From: an uncultured Pelagibacteraceae bacterium
GTDB taxonomy: Bacteria > Pseudomonadota > Alphaproteobacteria > Pelagibacterales > Pelagibacteraceae
Direction: 5' to 3'
DNA length: 57,420 bases
Assembly (NCBI GenBank): GCA_902634935.1
Contig: CACPMF010000009.1
Location: forward strand, 1 to 57,420
Part shown: piece after piece, positions 1-7,096 of the stretch
Layout of the letters: each line of letters starts with the position of its first letter
Numbering within the stretch: the stretch's first letter is position 1
Program-made: the position numbers and the translations under genes
Notes under the pieces: model-generated
Told to the model about the DNA's origin: nothing
The model's input: only the letters and a program-made list of their open reading frames with translations
Database searches by the model: none

Positions 1-366
1 TGGGCCATACTTTAATCTAACAACTTCTATTAAAGTTTTTCCTTTAGGGTATTTTTCCCTAAATTGTGTTCCAAGATATATTAAAATAAATAATGGAAAT
101 GCAGTTCCTAATGCATATCCAATAACAGCACCTATTCCACCCCAAGTGGCAGCTGATGCAGGTCCAAACAATATCCATGCACCTAGTGCTGATGCAACTA
201 AACTGGATGTTAATGAAAATGTCCCAACAGATCTATTTGCTAAAAGATAATTATTTAGTCCTTTAAATTTTTTAGAATAAACTATTCCAAGTATTACAAA
301 AATTATTGATATTCCAAGAACTAGTAAAATTGCATTTTGTTGGCTTAATAAAATTATATTATTCAT
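1..366 (-). CDS. thiV: Sodium:solute symporter, ThiV-type thiamin-precursor transporter (3' part cut by window edge)
   Basis: I translated this by hand; it is open from an ATG at 366 to the window edge, giving 122 N-terminal residues of a polytopic membrane protein. The first helix is followed by YSKKFKGLNNYLLANRSVG and then a small-residue-rich helix (VASALGAWILFGPASAATWG), the usual N-terminus of the SSS (sodium:solute symporter) family. The gene sits directly behind a TPP riboswitch, and SAR11 bacteria are known to carry a riboswitch-controlled SSS protein, ThiV, proposed to import the thiamin pyrimidine precursor HMP. Substrate assignment rests on that context. The C-terminal three quarters are not visible. 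Confidence 0.8.
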   Translation of the reverse strand, partial: MNNIILLSQQNAILLVLGISIIFVILGIVYSKKFKGLNNYLLANRSVGTFSLTSSLVASALGAWILFGPASAATWGGIGAVIGYALGTAFPLFILIYLGTQFREKYPKGKTLIEVVRLKYGP

Positions 367-370
367 TTTT

Positions 371-432
371 CTCCCTTTCTGAATTACCGGACAGGTTCAA
401 AGAGTATTTCTCAGTCCATTTGGACACCCCTA
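371..432 (-). promoter_or_regulatory. TPP (thiamin pyrophosphate) riboswitch upstream of the thiV-like symporter
   Basis: On the minus strand the leader contains the conserved THI-element blocks in order: GGGGTG (430-425), a short P3 hairpin GTCC-AAAT-GGAC (414-425), CTGAGA (409-414), CTTTGAACCTG (392-402), and CCGG (387-390) inside a CTG...CAG hairpin. GGGAG (371-375), the Shine-Dalgarno of the downstream ATG at 366, follows immediately. P3 is unusually short. The arrangement suggests that ligand binding hides the ribosome site, so high TPP would switch translation off; this is inferred from the family. A weak TTGTAA/TTATAA promoter candidate lies at about 456-480 on the same strand. Confidence 0.9.
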
Positions 433-469
433 AATTTATTTATATATATTTTATAATTTTATGGAAGAT

Positions 470-1216
470 TTAAATTACAAAGTCATAAAGCATTTTTGAA
501 CTACTAATAAAAATTAAAGCATAAATAATGTTATAAAATAAGTTTTCCTCAATAATTTTAAGAAATTTAAAACCAATATAAATTCCTAATATTGATAGTG
601 GGAATAACAAAATAGAATTAATTAGCGTTCCTGTATTCATCATAGATAGATGAATATATAATGGTAACTTAATTAAGTTTACAAATGTAAAAAAAATTAC
701 TCTCGTTCCAACATAAATTTCTTTTTTAAGTCTCAAAGGTAATAAATAAATACTTGTTGGTGTACCTCCAGCATGTACACAAAAAGATGTAAATCCTGCA
801 ACAATTGTACACATTGAGCCCTTAATATTATTTTTTTTATGAGGTTTAATTTTATTTTTTTTAAATATGAAGTAATGGCCTGCAAATATAAAACCCATTA
901 ATCCAATTAGAAATTTTAAAAGATCTTCAGAAAAATATGAAAATGTAAGTGAGCCAATAATAATTCCAATTGCAGCTGATGGGATAATTAATTTTAGGGT
1001 TTCAAGGTCATAATTTTTTCGAAATCTATAAACTGCTATAAAATCTGAAAATATTAAAATTGGTAACATAATTGCTAATGCTTCTGTTAATGACATTGAT
1101 AGTGTCATTAATGGAATTGAAATTAATGCTATAGAACCTCCCAATCCAGATTTTGCTATTCCGAATAGAATTATTGCTGGAATTACTGAAATTAAGAAAA
1201 TAAGATTTATTTCCAT
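470..1216 (-). CDS. TauE/SafE-family membrane exporter
   Basis: A 248-residue protein with about eight hydrophobic helices. The N-terminal FGIAKSGLGGSIALISIP resembles the glycine-rich first repeat of the TauE/SafE (former DUF81) family, and a second repeat begins near GFTSFCVHAGGTPTSIYLLP at about residues 140-160. Members export sulfite, sulfoacetate or other small anions, or have unknown substrates. With the taurine-type cluster at 7-18 kb, sulfite export is attractive, because sulfonate breakdown releases sulfite, but the two are separated by other genes. It lies 6 bp after the small acetyltransferase-like gene on the same strand, which suggests co-transcription. Confidence 0.8.
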   Translation of the reverse strand: MEINLIFLISVIPAIILFGIAKSGLGGSIALISIPLMTLSMSLTEALAIMLPILIFSDFIAVYRFRKNYDLETLKLIIPSAAIGIIIGSLTFSYFSEDLLKFLIGLMGFIFAGHYFIFKKNKIKPHKKNNIKGSMCTIVAGFTSFCVHAGGTPTSIYLLPLRLKKEIYVGTRVIFFTFVNLIKLPLYIHLSMMNTGTLINSILLFPLSILGIYIGFKFLKIIEENLFYNIIYALIFISSSKMLYDFVI

Positions 1217-1222
1217 TCAGTT

Positions 1223-1474
1223 TTACTGAAGCTGAAATAATTTTTTACCTAGTGGACTAATTGGTTCTTGAGGAATTGGTTTCTTACCAGTTTTTTTTTC
1301 GATAATTTTAATTAATTTTTTAGCTAAGCCTTTTCGTCTAAAAATAGGATTTACGAATATATATTCGATCTCTCCCATCTCATTATATCTTGCAAAACCA
1401 AGTGTTGTGTTAATATTTTTGAATGTAATTATACCTTCAGTTTCTACACACTCATAATTATTTAGATTGTCCAT
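1223..1474 (-). CDS. Minimal GNAT-like acetyltransferase domain protein
   Basis: An 83-residue protein. Residues about 36-63 (IEYIFVNPIFRRKGLAKKLI and following) match GNAT motif A: a beta strand, the RRKGLA acetyl-CoA pyrophosphate loop, and the following helix. The upstream strand GIITFKNINTTLGFARY fits the core sheet. At about half the usual GNAT length it lacks the C-terminal motif B region, so it is either one of the very short GNATs or a reduced remnant. Its substrate is unknown. It starts with ATG at 1474 and is followed after 6 bp by the TauE-like gene. Confidence 0.6.
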   Translation of the reverse strand: MDNLNNYECVETEGIITFKNINTTLGFARYNEMGEIEYIFVNPIFRRKGLAKKLIKIIEKKTGKKPIPQEPISPLGKKLFQLQ

Positions 1475-1476
1475 GA

Positions 1477-1734
1477 TCAGTCATATAATAATAATCCTAG
1501 AATAGACAAGGCAATAATTGAAATAGTTACTATTATATAATTAATTTTAAATTTGAATTTTTGATAAAAATAATCCTCAATTTTTTTCCAAAATATAACT
1601 ATGAGTAATAAAATAATTACGGGTAATACAATTTTAACCATTAAATAAGTTAGACTAATTAGTTTATTTTTTAAATTAATTAAATTGTCTTTAAGACAAA
1701 TTTCTTTGCATAAAATTTGCTTTCTGCTATGCAC
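1477..1734 (-). CDS. Small two-helix membrane protein of unknown function
   Basis: An open frame of 85 residues with two transmembrane helices (around KIVLPVIILLLIVIFWK and INYIIVTISIIALSILGLLL) separated by a basic, aromatic loop. I recognise no family. The longest frame starts with GTG at 1734, only 5 bp from the divergent GcvT-like ATG. An ATG at 1641 would leave a 54-residue, almost wholly membrane protein and a more normal divergent promoter gap. Neither start has a convincing ribosome site. It lies 2 bp before the GNAT-like gene on the same strand. Confidence 0.45.
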   Translation of the reverse strand: MHSRKQILCKEICLKDNLINLKNKLISLTYLMVKIVLPVIILLLIVIFWKKIEDYFYQKFKFKINYIIVTISIIALSILGLLLYD

Positions 1735-1739
1735 TCACA

Positions 1740-2879
1740 ATGACAGATAAAAACTTTGGTTTTGGCACACAAATTAGAAAATCTCCTTATTTCAATGCAA
1801 CAGTCAGATACGGAGCAAAAGGGTTTTCAGTTTATAACCATATGTATATTCCAAGAGATTTTGGAAGTCCTGAACAAAATTTTTGGAATTTAATAGAAAA
1901 TGCCATTTTATGTGATGTTGCAGTTGAAAGGCAGGTTGAGATAACTGGGCCAGATGCATACAAATTTATACAATTATTAACTCCAAGGGATTTATCTAAG
2001 CTTGCAGTGGGTCAATGCAAATATGTTTTAATAGTTAATAACGACGGTGGAATTTTAAATGACCCAGTTTTATTAAGACTTGATACAAATCATTTTTGGC
2101 TGTCACTTGCTGATAGTGATGTATTATTTTGGGCTCAGGGAGTTGCAATAAATTCTGGTTTGAATGTTAAAATTACAGAACCCGATGTTTCACCATTGCA
2201 ATTACAAGGTCCAAAATCAGGAGACATTATGGTTAAACTATTCGGTGAAAGTATTAAGGATTTAAAATACTATTGGCTTAAAGAGTACGAGTTAGATGGA
2301 ATTCCATTAATTGTTTCAAGAACTGGTTGGTCAAGTGAACTTGGATATGAAATATATTTAAGAGATGGATCAAAAGGTGATGACTTGTATGAAAAAATTA
2401 TGACTGCTGGAAAAAATTTTGGTATTCAGCCCGGTCATACTTCATCAATAAGAAGAATTGAAGGTGGGATGTTATCTTATCATGCAGATGCAGATATAAA
2501 TACTAATCCTTTTGAACTAGGTCTTGATAGGTTAGTCAACTTAGAAAGTGACATTAATTTCATTGGCAAAGATGCATTAAGAAAAATCAAAAACGATGGA
2601 ATAAAAAGAAAACAAGTTGGTATTGAATTAGATTGTGAGCCGTTGTCAGGTCCTAACACAACTTTTTGGACAATAATGAATAAAATTGAAAAAGTTGGGA
2701 AAGTTACCTCAGCTGTTTACTCACCAAGACTTAAAAAAAATATTGCTTTAGCAATGGTAGATATAAAATACACAGATTTAGGAACAAAATTACAAACTGA
2801 AATTGATGATAAAATAGTTAATTGCACTATTGTGGAAAAACCATTTTTTGATCCTAAAAAGAAGATTGCCTCAAGTTAA
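1740..2879 (+). CDS. GcvT/DmdA-family folate-dependent aminomethyltransferase-like protein
   Basis: A 379-residue protein with the GcvT fold. Its N-terminal half closely follows the DmdA branch: VYNHM (about 32-36), VERQVEITGPDA, LLTPRDLSKLAVGQC, and GGILNDPV. At the family position where DmdA has a GWSKQGGFE-type sequence, this protein reads RTGWSSELGYEIY, closer to general GcvT. It is therefore probably a DmdA-like paralogue that moves a one-carbon unit from an unidentified N- or S-methyl compound to tetrahydrofolate, rather than proven DMSP demethylase. It is not next to gcvH or gcvP and stands alone between divergent and convergent neighbours. Confidence 0.75.
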   Translation: MTDKNFGFGTQIRKSPYFNATVRYGAKGFSVYNHMYIPRDFGSPEQNFWNLIENAILCDVAVERQVEITGPDAYKFIQLLTPRDLSKLAVGQCKYVLIVNNDGGILNDPVLLRLDTNHFWLSLADSDVLFWAQGVAINSGLNVKITEPDVSPLQLQGPKSGDIMVKLFGESIKDLKYYWLKEYELDGIPLIVSRTGWSSELGYEIYLRDGSKGDDLYEKIMTAGKNFGIQPGHTSSIRRIEGGMLSYHADADINTNPFELGLDRLVNLESDINFIGKDALRKIKNDGIKRKQVGIELDCEPLSGPNTTFWTIMNKIEKVGKVTSAVYSPRLKKNIALAMVDIKYTDLGTKLQTEIDDKIVNCTIVEKPFFDPKKKIASS

Positions 2880-2881
2880 AA

Positions 2882-3049
2882 TTAGAAAATAAAATAAGTA
2901 ATCAATAATACGATTAATACAATTATGGACCAAATCGATAAATTGGTTAGAAATTGTTTTAATTTTGAATTAGTTTTTAGAAAAGCAGGCAAAACTAATA
3001 TTAATACAGCAATTAGAGATATCGCTGGAATTATTTGTTCTAAATTCAA
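2882..3049 (-). CDS. 55-residue two-helix membrane protein (TTG start), downstream of the ABC exporter
   Basis: I found this by translating the gap between the GcvT-like gene and the ABC permease. The frame TTG AAT TTA GAA... gives MNLEQIIPAISLIAVLILVL, then a PAFLKTNSKLKQFLTNL linker and a second helix (WSIIVLIVLLITYFIF), ending TAA at 2882. An in-frame stop just upstream limits the start to the TTG at 3049, 5 bp after the permease stop, so translational coupling is likely. The balanced helix-linker-helix pattern with basic residues in the loop looks like real coding. Family unknown; it may be an accessory subunit of the exporter. Confidence 0.6.
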   Translation of the reverse strand: MNLEQIIPAISLIAVLILVLPAFLKTNSKLKQFLTNLSIWSIIVLIVLLITYFIF

Positions 3050-3054
3050 ACTAC

Positions 3055-3822
3055 TTACTGTTTTATGTTATAACCTTTTTTTAACAATGTTGTTACAACA
3101 GTTATACAAGTTATTAAAAAAAGTAACATACAGCCAATACTTATCCATATGTTAAAATCTGAAACACCATAAAAAGAGTATCTCATTCCATTAATTAGAT
3201 ATACGACAGGATTAAAATATGTAACTGTTTGCCAAAAAGAAGGAAGCATATCTAAAGAGTATAAGCTACCACCTAAAAAAACCATTGGTGTAATTACTAA
3301 TGTTGGTACAATTGACATTTGTTCAAAATTAGAGCTCATCAATCCAATTAAAAAACCAAATAGCGCAAATGTAAAAGCTACAAGCACCAAAAGAAATATC
3401 ATAAGTAATGGATATTTGACTGTTACATCTACAAAAAACAAAGAGGTAACAAATATAACGACGCCAACAATTAATGTTTTAGTTGCTCCTGCCCCAACAA
3501 ATGCAAGTACCACTTCAAACGTAGAAATTGGAGCAGCTAAAATTTCATAAATAGTGCCATTAAATTTTGGAAAAAATATTCCAAAAGAAGTATTGCTTAT
3601 TGATTGTGTCAATAAAGTTAACATCAATAAACCTGGTACTATGTATGAACCATAACTTAGCCCATCAATACTCTCCACGTAATCACCAATAACAGATCCA
3701 AAAACAATAAAGTAAAGAGAGGTGGATAACACTGGTGAAAGTAAAGATTGTAGTAACGTTCTTCTAAACCTATCCATTTCATGAAGGTAAATTGCTCTTA
3801 AAGCATAAAAGTTAAATTTCAT
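3055..3822 (-). CDS. ABC-2 type transporter permease (YadH-like)
   Basis: A 255-residue protein with about six membrane helices in the ABC-2 arrangement. It has a cytoplasmic N-terminus (LHEMDRFRRTLLQSLLSPVLS), a central helical hairpin, and the conserved late segment MVFLGGSLYSLDMLPSFWQ...FNPVVYLINGMRYSFYG typical of YadH/NodJ-like exporters. Its start overlaps the ATPase gene by 11 bp, so the two are translationally coupled and form a half-transporter pair. The exported substrate cannot be read from sequence. The 55-residue ORF follows its stop. Confidence 0.9.
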   Translation of the reverse strand: MKFNFYALRAIYLHEMDRFRRTLLQSLLSPVLSTSLYFIVFGSVIGDYVESIDGLSYGSYIVPGLLMLTLLTQSISNTSFGIFFPKFNGTIYEILAAPISTFEVVLAFVGAGATKTLIVGVVIFVTSLFFVDVTVKYPLLMIFLLVLVAFTFALFGFLIGLMSSNFEQMSIVPTLVITPMVFLGGSLYSLDMLPSFWQTVTYFNPVVYLINGMRYSFYGVSDFNIWISIGCMLLFLITCITVVTTLLKKGYNIKQ

Positions 3823-4762
3823 TATTTTCCTTTACTAAAGTGACAAATATTTTTTCTAAAGAACTCTGTTCTGTTTTAAGGTCTCTCATTTTTAAACCAG
3901 CCTCTTTTATTTCTTGTAACAAATTTGTAATTCCAGTTCTCTCAGCTCTAACATTATAATTATAAATAAGCGACATTTGATCTTTTCCAATTACTAATTC
4001 ATATTTTGAAAGTTGGTCAGGAATTTGAGTTATTTTATCTTGTAATTCAATTAATAAAGTTTTTTGACCCATTCTTTTAAGTAAATCATTTTTATTTTCT
4101 ACAACAATTATTTCTCCTTGGTTAATTACAGCTACTCTATCTGCAATTGCCTCTGCCTCTTCAATGTAATGAGTTGTCAAAATTATTGTTACTCCTGTTT
4201 TTCTCAATATATCCACAACATTCCACATATCTTTTCTTAACTCTACATCTACTCCAGCTGTTGGTTCATCCAAAAAAAGTATTGAGGGTTCATGCGAAAG
4301 TGCTTTGGCAATTAAAACTCTTCTTTTCATTCCACCTGATAATTGTCTAAGTCCAAGATCTTTTTTATCCCATAAACTTAAATCTTTTAAAACTTTTTCT
4401 ATATGTTTCGGATTAGGAGATTTGCCATACAAGCCTCTCGAGTAAGATACGTTATTGAAAACCGTCTCAAAAGCTTCCAAGGTTAATTCTTGGGGTACTA
4501 ATCCAATTCTTGATCTAGTTTCGCGGTATTGATCAATAATATTATAATTGTCGACAGTAATATTGCCTGATGTGGGAGTTACAATTCCACAAATTACACT
4601 TATCAAAGTTGTTTTCCCAGCTCCATTAGGACCCAATAATGCTAAAATTTCTCCTTTTTTAACTGTTAGATTGATATTTTTTAAAGCGTTAAATCCATTG
4701 CTATAAACTTTAGATAAGTCATTAATTATAATTTGATTTTCTTCCATGGGGGTGGAGAACAT
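3812..4762 (-). CDS. ABC exporter ATPase (YadG-like)
   Basis: A 316-residue nucleotide-binding subunit: Walker A GPNGAGKT (about 44-51), Q-loop LVPQE, signature LSGGMKRR (141-148), Walker B ILFLDEP (161-167), and switch histidine in TTHYIEEAE. The last 100 residues form a C-terminal extension as in DrrA/CcmA/YadG-type exporters. It pairs with the overlapping ABC-2 permease. The first five residues (MFSTP) may not be translated: the second Met, ATG at 4747, aligns better with family N-termini, although neither start has a clear Shine-Dalgarno sequence. Confidence 0.9.
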   Translation of the reverse strand: MFSTPMEENQIIINDLSKVYSNGFNALKNINLTVKKGEILALLGPNGAGKTTLISVICGIVTPTSGNITVDNYNIIDQYRETRSRIGLVPQELTLEAFETVFNNVSYSRGLYGKSPNPKHIEKVLKDLSLWDKKDLGLRQLSGGMKRRVLIAKALSHEPSILFLDEPTAGVDVELRKDMWNVVDILRKTGVTIILTTHYIEEAEAIADRVAVINQGEIIVVENKNDLLKRMGQKTLLIELQDKITQIPDQLSKYELVIGKDQMSLIYNYNVRAERTGITNLLQEIKEAGLKMRDLKTEQSSLEKIFVTLVKENNEI

Positions 4763-4845
4763 ATAATTGTTAAAAAGATTATTACAAGAAATTATAAGAA
4801 CACGTCTTTTAACTAAAATGAAAATAATAGGGTTTTTTAACTAAT

Positions 4846-5289
4846 CTAATGACAAGCTTGATTGAATTTTTTAAGTCTCCAATAATTATAAGGCCATGGA
4901 GTTACAAAACCAACTGCCAACATAATTGGAACTACCCACCAGGTAAGTATTGCGCCACCTGTTAAGAAATAATCAGTTAAATTCATTGCAACTTCCATAC
5001 TGATCATAGATATAAAACTCATACCAATAGCTGTGTGAAAAGCTTTTTTGAAATCAAAATTTTGTTTCATCAGAATTATTGTCTCTAAGATAATACTGGT
5101 TATTAAACCATTTATGATTGCTAAAATCATAATGGCAAGGACGGGAAAAGGAATTTTGGTTAATTGAAAAAATAAAATTGTTCCAAAATCTCCTATAGAA
5201 CATCCAAGTAAACACCATGCAGTGTTTTTTGCACTTCTTTTCCAAGTATGTTTACATGACCAATTAAAATTTAAAGTTTCTGAACTCAT
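4846..5289 (-). CDS. DUF4396 integral membrane protein
   Basis: A 147-residue protein with four predicted membrane helices. It starts with a Cys/His-containing segment (NWSCKHTWKRSAKNTAWCLLGCSIGD) and contains the acidic/Met-rich helix MSFISMISMEVAMNLTDYFL, features of the DUF4396 family. That family often occurs near metal- or haem-handling proteins, but its role is not established. Its start overlaps the stop of the upstream cytochrome c gene by 4 bp, so the two are co-translated. An accessory role in metal or haem handling for these cytochromes is inference only. Confidence 0.75.
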   Translation of the reverse strand: MSSETLNFNWSCKHTWKRSAKNTAWCLLGCSIGDFGTILFFQLTKIPFPVLAIMILAIINGLITSIILETIILMKQNFDFKKAFHTAIGMSFISMISMEVAMNLTDYFLTGGAILTWWVVPIMLAVGFVTPWPYNYWRLKKFNQACH

Positions 5290-5720
5290 TTTTTACTAAT
5301 TTCCAACTGATGAAAATATATATCATCATTCCAATATGATTTAATATAAGAAAGAATATTATCAATCCCCTTATCCTCAATACTATCACCAAAACCCATC
5401 ATTTTACCTTCATAATTTTTTATCAGTTTTGCAAATCCATACTTTATAATTTTATGCAACAACTCATCAGAATGATGCCACGTATGTCCTGTTCCATTTA
5501 AGGGTGGCGCTTTTCTATGTCCGTCTTCATCAAATCCTTTCCAGTTCTTTGCACCAGCTAAATTTACTTGATGACAAGACGCACAATATTGATTGTATAA
5601 TAATTTTCCTGCTTCAATTTTTAATGGATCATCTTTGGTTATAGGATAATGGGAATGCGAATAAGCAGACTTAATGAAACAAAAAGATAAAAGTATTATT
5701 AAAAAAAAATTTTTTAACAT
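5286..5720 (-). CDS. Periplasmic monohaem c-type cytochrome
   Basis: A 144-residue protein with an N-terminal signal peptide (residues 1-21, cleavage near AYS-HSH). It has one haem attachment motif, C46-A-S-C49-H50, and a downstream Met-rich segment GKMMGFGD that can supply the axial methionine. The LKIEAGKLLYNQYCASCH opening and the KAPPLNGTGH segment are typical of class I cytochrome c domains. It lies between a C-terminal-haem cytochrome and the DUF4396 protein on the same strand, in an apparent operon, and probably carries electrons in the periplasm. Its partner is unknown. Confidence 0.88.
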   Translation of the reverse strand: MLKNFFLIILLSFCFIKSAYSHSHYPITKDDPLKIEAGKLLYNQYCASCHQVNLAGAKNWKGFDEDGHRKAPPLNGTGHTWHHSDELLHKIIKYGFAKLIKNYEGKMMGFGDSIEDKGIDNILSYIKSYWNDDIYFHQLEISKK

Positions 5721-5727
5721 TTAAATC

Positions 5728-6177
5728 TTAATGTGGTTTTCTATATCTGCTATGACAAGCATTGCAATTTGCCCACATTAATTTTTTGTAAGTTGCCTGA
5801 ATATCATCTACTTCTTCCATAACTTTAGCTAATTGTAACATGTCATCTGCTGCTTTTTGCATTAAAGCGTTAAATGCATCCTTTTCTTCCCAAATAATTG
5901 GTAAAGCCTCAGTACCATAGCCTTCTTTAGAATTTTCTGGAAAATAGTTTAACAAGTTTTCATAATTTTTACTCATTTCAAGAATGTAAGGTTCTGATTC
6001 CTCGAATTCAAAATCCTTAAGTAGAATATTTACTCTTTTTGCTAATTTCGCATTATTGCTAAAAATTGCTTTTCTACCTTTAATTATATCCTCTATACTT
6101 TCTTCTGAATGGGCAATAAAATTGGTATTTAAAAAAGAAGCAGCGACAAAAATAAATAATAAAAATTTATTTTTCAT
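5728..6177 (-). CDS. Cytochrome c'-like protein (class II, C-terminal haem)
   Basis: A 149-residue secreted protein: signal peptide 1-24 (ending FIAHS), a largely helical body, and the haem motif C138-N-A-C141-H142 almost at the C-terminus, followed by SRYRKPH. This placement is diagnostic of class II cytochromes (c' or c556 type), which form four-helix bundles and act in electron transfer or gas binding. The MMQKAADDMLQLAKVMEEVD-like helix supports the bundle. It begins 11 bp from the divergent cytochrome b561 gene, a pairing common for class II cytochromes. Confidence 0.85.
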   Translation of the reverse strand: MKNKFLLFIFVAASFLNTNFIAHSEESIEDIIKGRKAIFSNNAKLAKRVNILLKDFEFEESEPYILEMSKNYENLLNYFPENSKEGYGTEALPIIWEEKDAFNALMQKAADDMLQLAKVMEEVDDIQATYKKLMWANCNACHSRYRKPH

Positions 6178-6188
6178 AAGTATGAATT

Positions 6189-6716
6189 ATGAGAGAGGTG
6201 AACATAATACAAAAATATAATATTTTAACTAAATTTTTCCACTGGCTAAGTGTCATAGGTCTAGTAGTTCAAATACCACTTGGTTTTTATTTAGTTAGAC
6301 AAGAATTTTCTGATTTTAGAATAACAATTGAGGAAATTCACGTATTAATTGGAATAACAATTTTTTATATTACTTTATTAAGACTATTGGTGAGACTTTT
6401 TATAAATTCTCCAGAAAACCCAATTGAAGCATTTCCAGGTCAAATGATAATTGCAAAACTAAACCATTTTCTATTATATTTAACACTTCTGACAGTCACT
6501 TCTTCTGGGATATTAAAAAAACTGTTTAATGGTGAAAAATTAAATTTTGGGATTACTGAGATCAAATTAAAATCGAATTTTGATTATGCTGATTTAAGTT
6601 ATGATGTGCATATATACTCAAATTATACTCTGATTGCTCTAATATCTTTGCATATTTTAGCGGCATTGTTACATACCTTTGTTTTTAAAGATAATGTTAT
6701 CAAAAGAATAACATGA
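6189..6716 (+). CDS. Cytochrome b561-family membrane protein
   Basis: A 175-residue protein with four membrane helices and histidines placed as haem b ligands: H18 in KFFHWLSV, H51 in EEIHVLIG, and two in the last helix (ISLHILAALLHTF). This matches bacterial cytochrome b561 (CybB-like), which passes electrons from the quinone pool to periplasmic acceptors. The neighbouring divergent cytochromes c are plausible acceptors. Its stop overlaps the next gene by 4 bp. A GTG at 6198 is an alternative start that would slightly widen the very tight 11-bp divergent gap. Confidence 0.85.
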   Translation: MREVNIIQKYNILTKFFHWLSVIGLVVQIPLGFYLVRQEFSDFRITIEEIHVLIGITIFYITLLRLLVRLFINSPENPIEAFPGQMIIAKLNHFLLYLTLLTVTSSGILKKLFNGEKLNFGITEIKLKSNFDYADLSYDVHIYSNYTLIALISLHILAALLHTFVFKDNVIKRIT

Positions 6717-7096
6717 TTAGGTTAAAAAATTTAATATTTGTAGTTTGTTTTACTTTTTTCTCATTTTCAAGTTTTAGTTTTGAAAAATCATCTGGTTTTT
6801 CTTTAGATGAATTTTATAAACAAAACAATGAAGGAAAAACAATTGTAATTAATTCTTGGAACGAATGGTGTTCAGTTTGTGCAACTCAAACTTCTATATT
6901 TGAACAAGCAAAAAAAGATTTTCCAGATTTTGAGTTCTTTTTTTATGAACATGATAAAAATAAAAATATAAGTGAAAAGCTAAATATAAAGTTTTGGACG
7001 ACTATAGCGATTTATAAAGATGGGAAAGAAATTGCTAGAGAAATTGGTTTGGACAAAAAAGAGGATATTTACGACTTACTCAAAAAAGGTATTTAA
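6713..7096 (+). CDS. Periplasmic thioredoxin-like protein
   Basis: A 127-residue protein with a signal peptide (1-23, cleavage near SFS) and a thioredoxin fold carrying the redox pair W52-C53-S-V-C56. The usual CGPC is CSVC here. FWTTIAIYKDGKEIAREIG supplies the cis-Pro-equivalent region as T-T rather than the canonical T-P, which may alter substrate release. It overlaps the b561 gene by 4 bp and is probably co-translated, which points to electron delivery or thiol maintenance for the c-type cytochromes. It is shorter than TlpA or ResA. Confidence 0.8.
   Translation: MIRLKNLIFVVCFTFFSFSSFSFEKSSGFSLDEFYKQNNEGKTIVINSWNEWCSVCATQTSIFEQAKKDFPDFEFFFYEHDKNKNISEKLNIKFWTTIAIYKDGKEIAREIGLDKKEDIYDLLKKGI

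Noticed and set aside
1740-2879. Authentic DMSP demethylase (dmdA)
   Set aside because: The N-terminal half agrees, but the RTGWSSELGYEIY region is of the general GcvT type as I remember DmdA; called DmdA/GcvT-like only.
2925-3155. 76-residue plus-strand open frame starting at 2925
   Set aside because: It runs antisense into the ABC permease end, and the opposite strand in the same place encodes a much better protein (2882-3049) with clear membrane helices.
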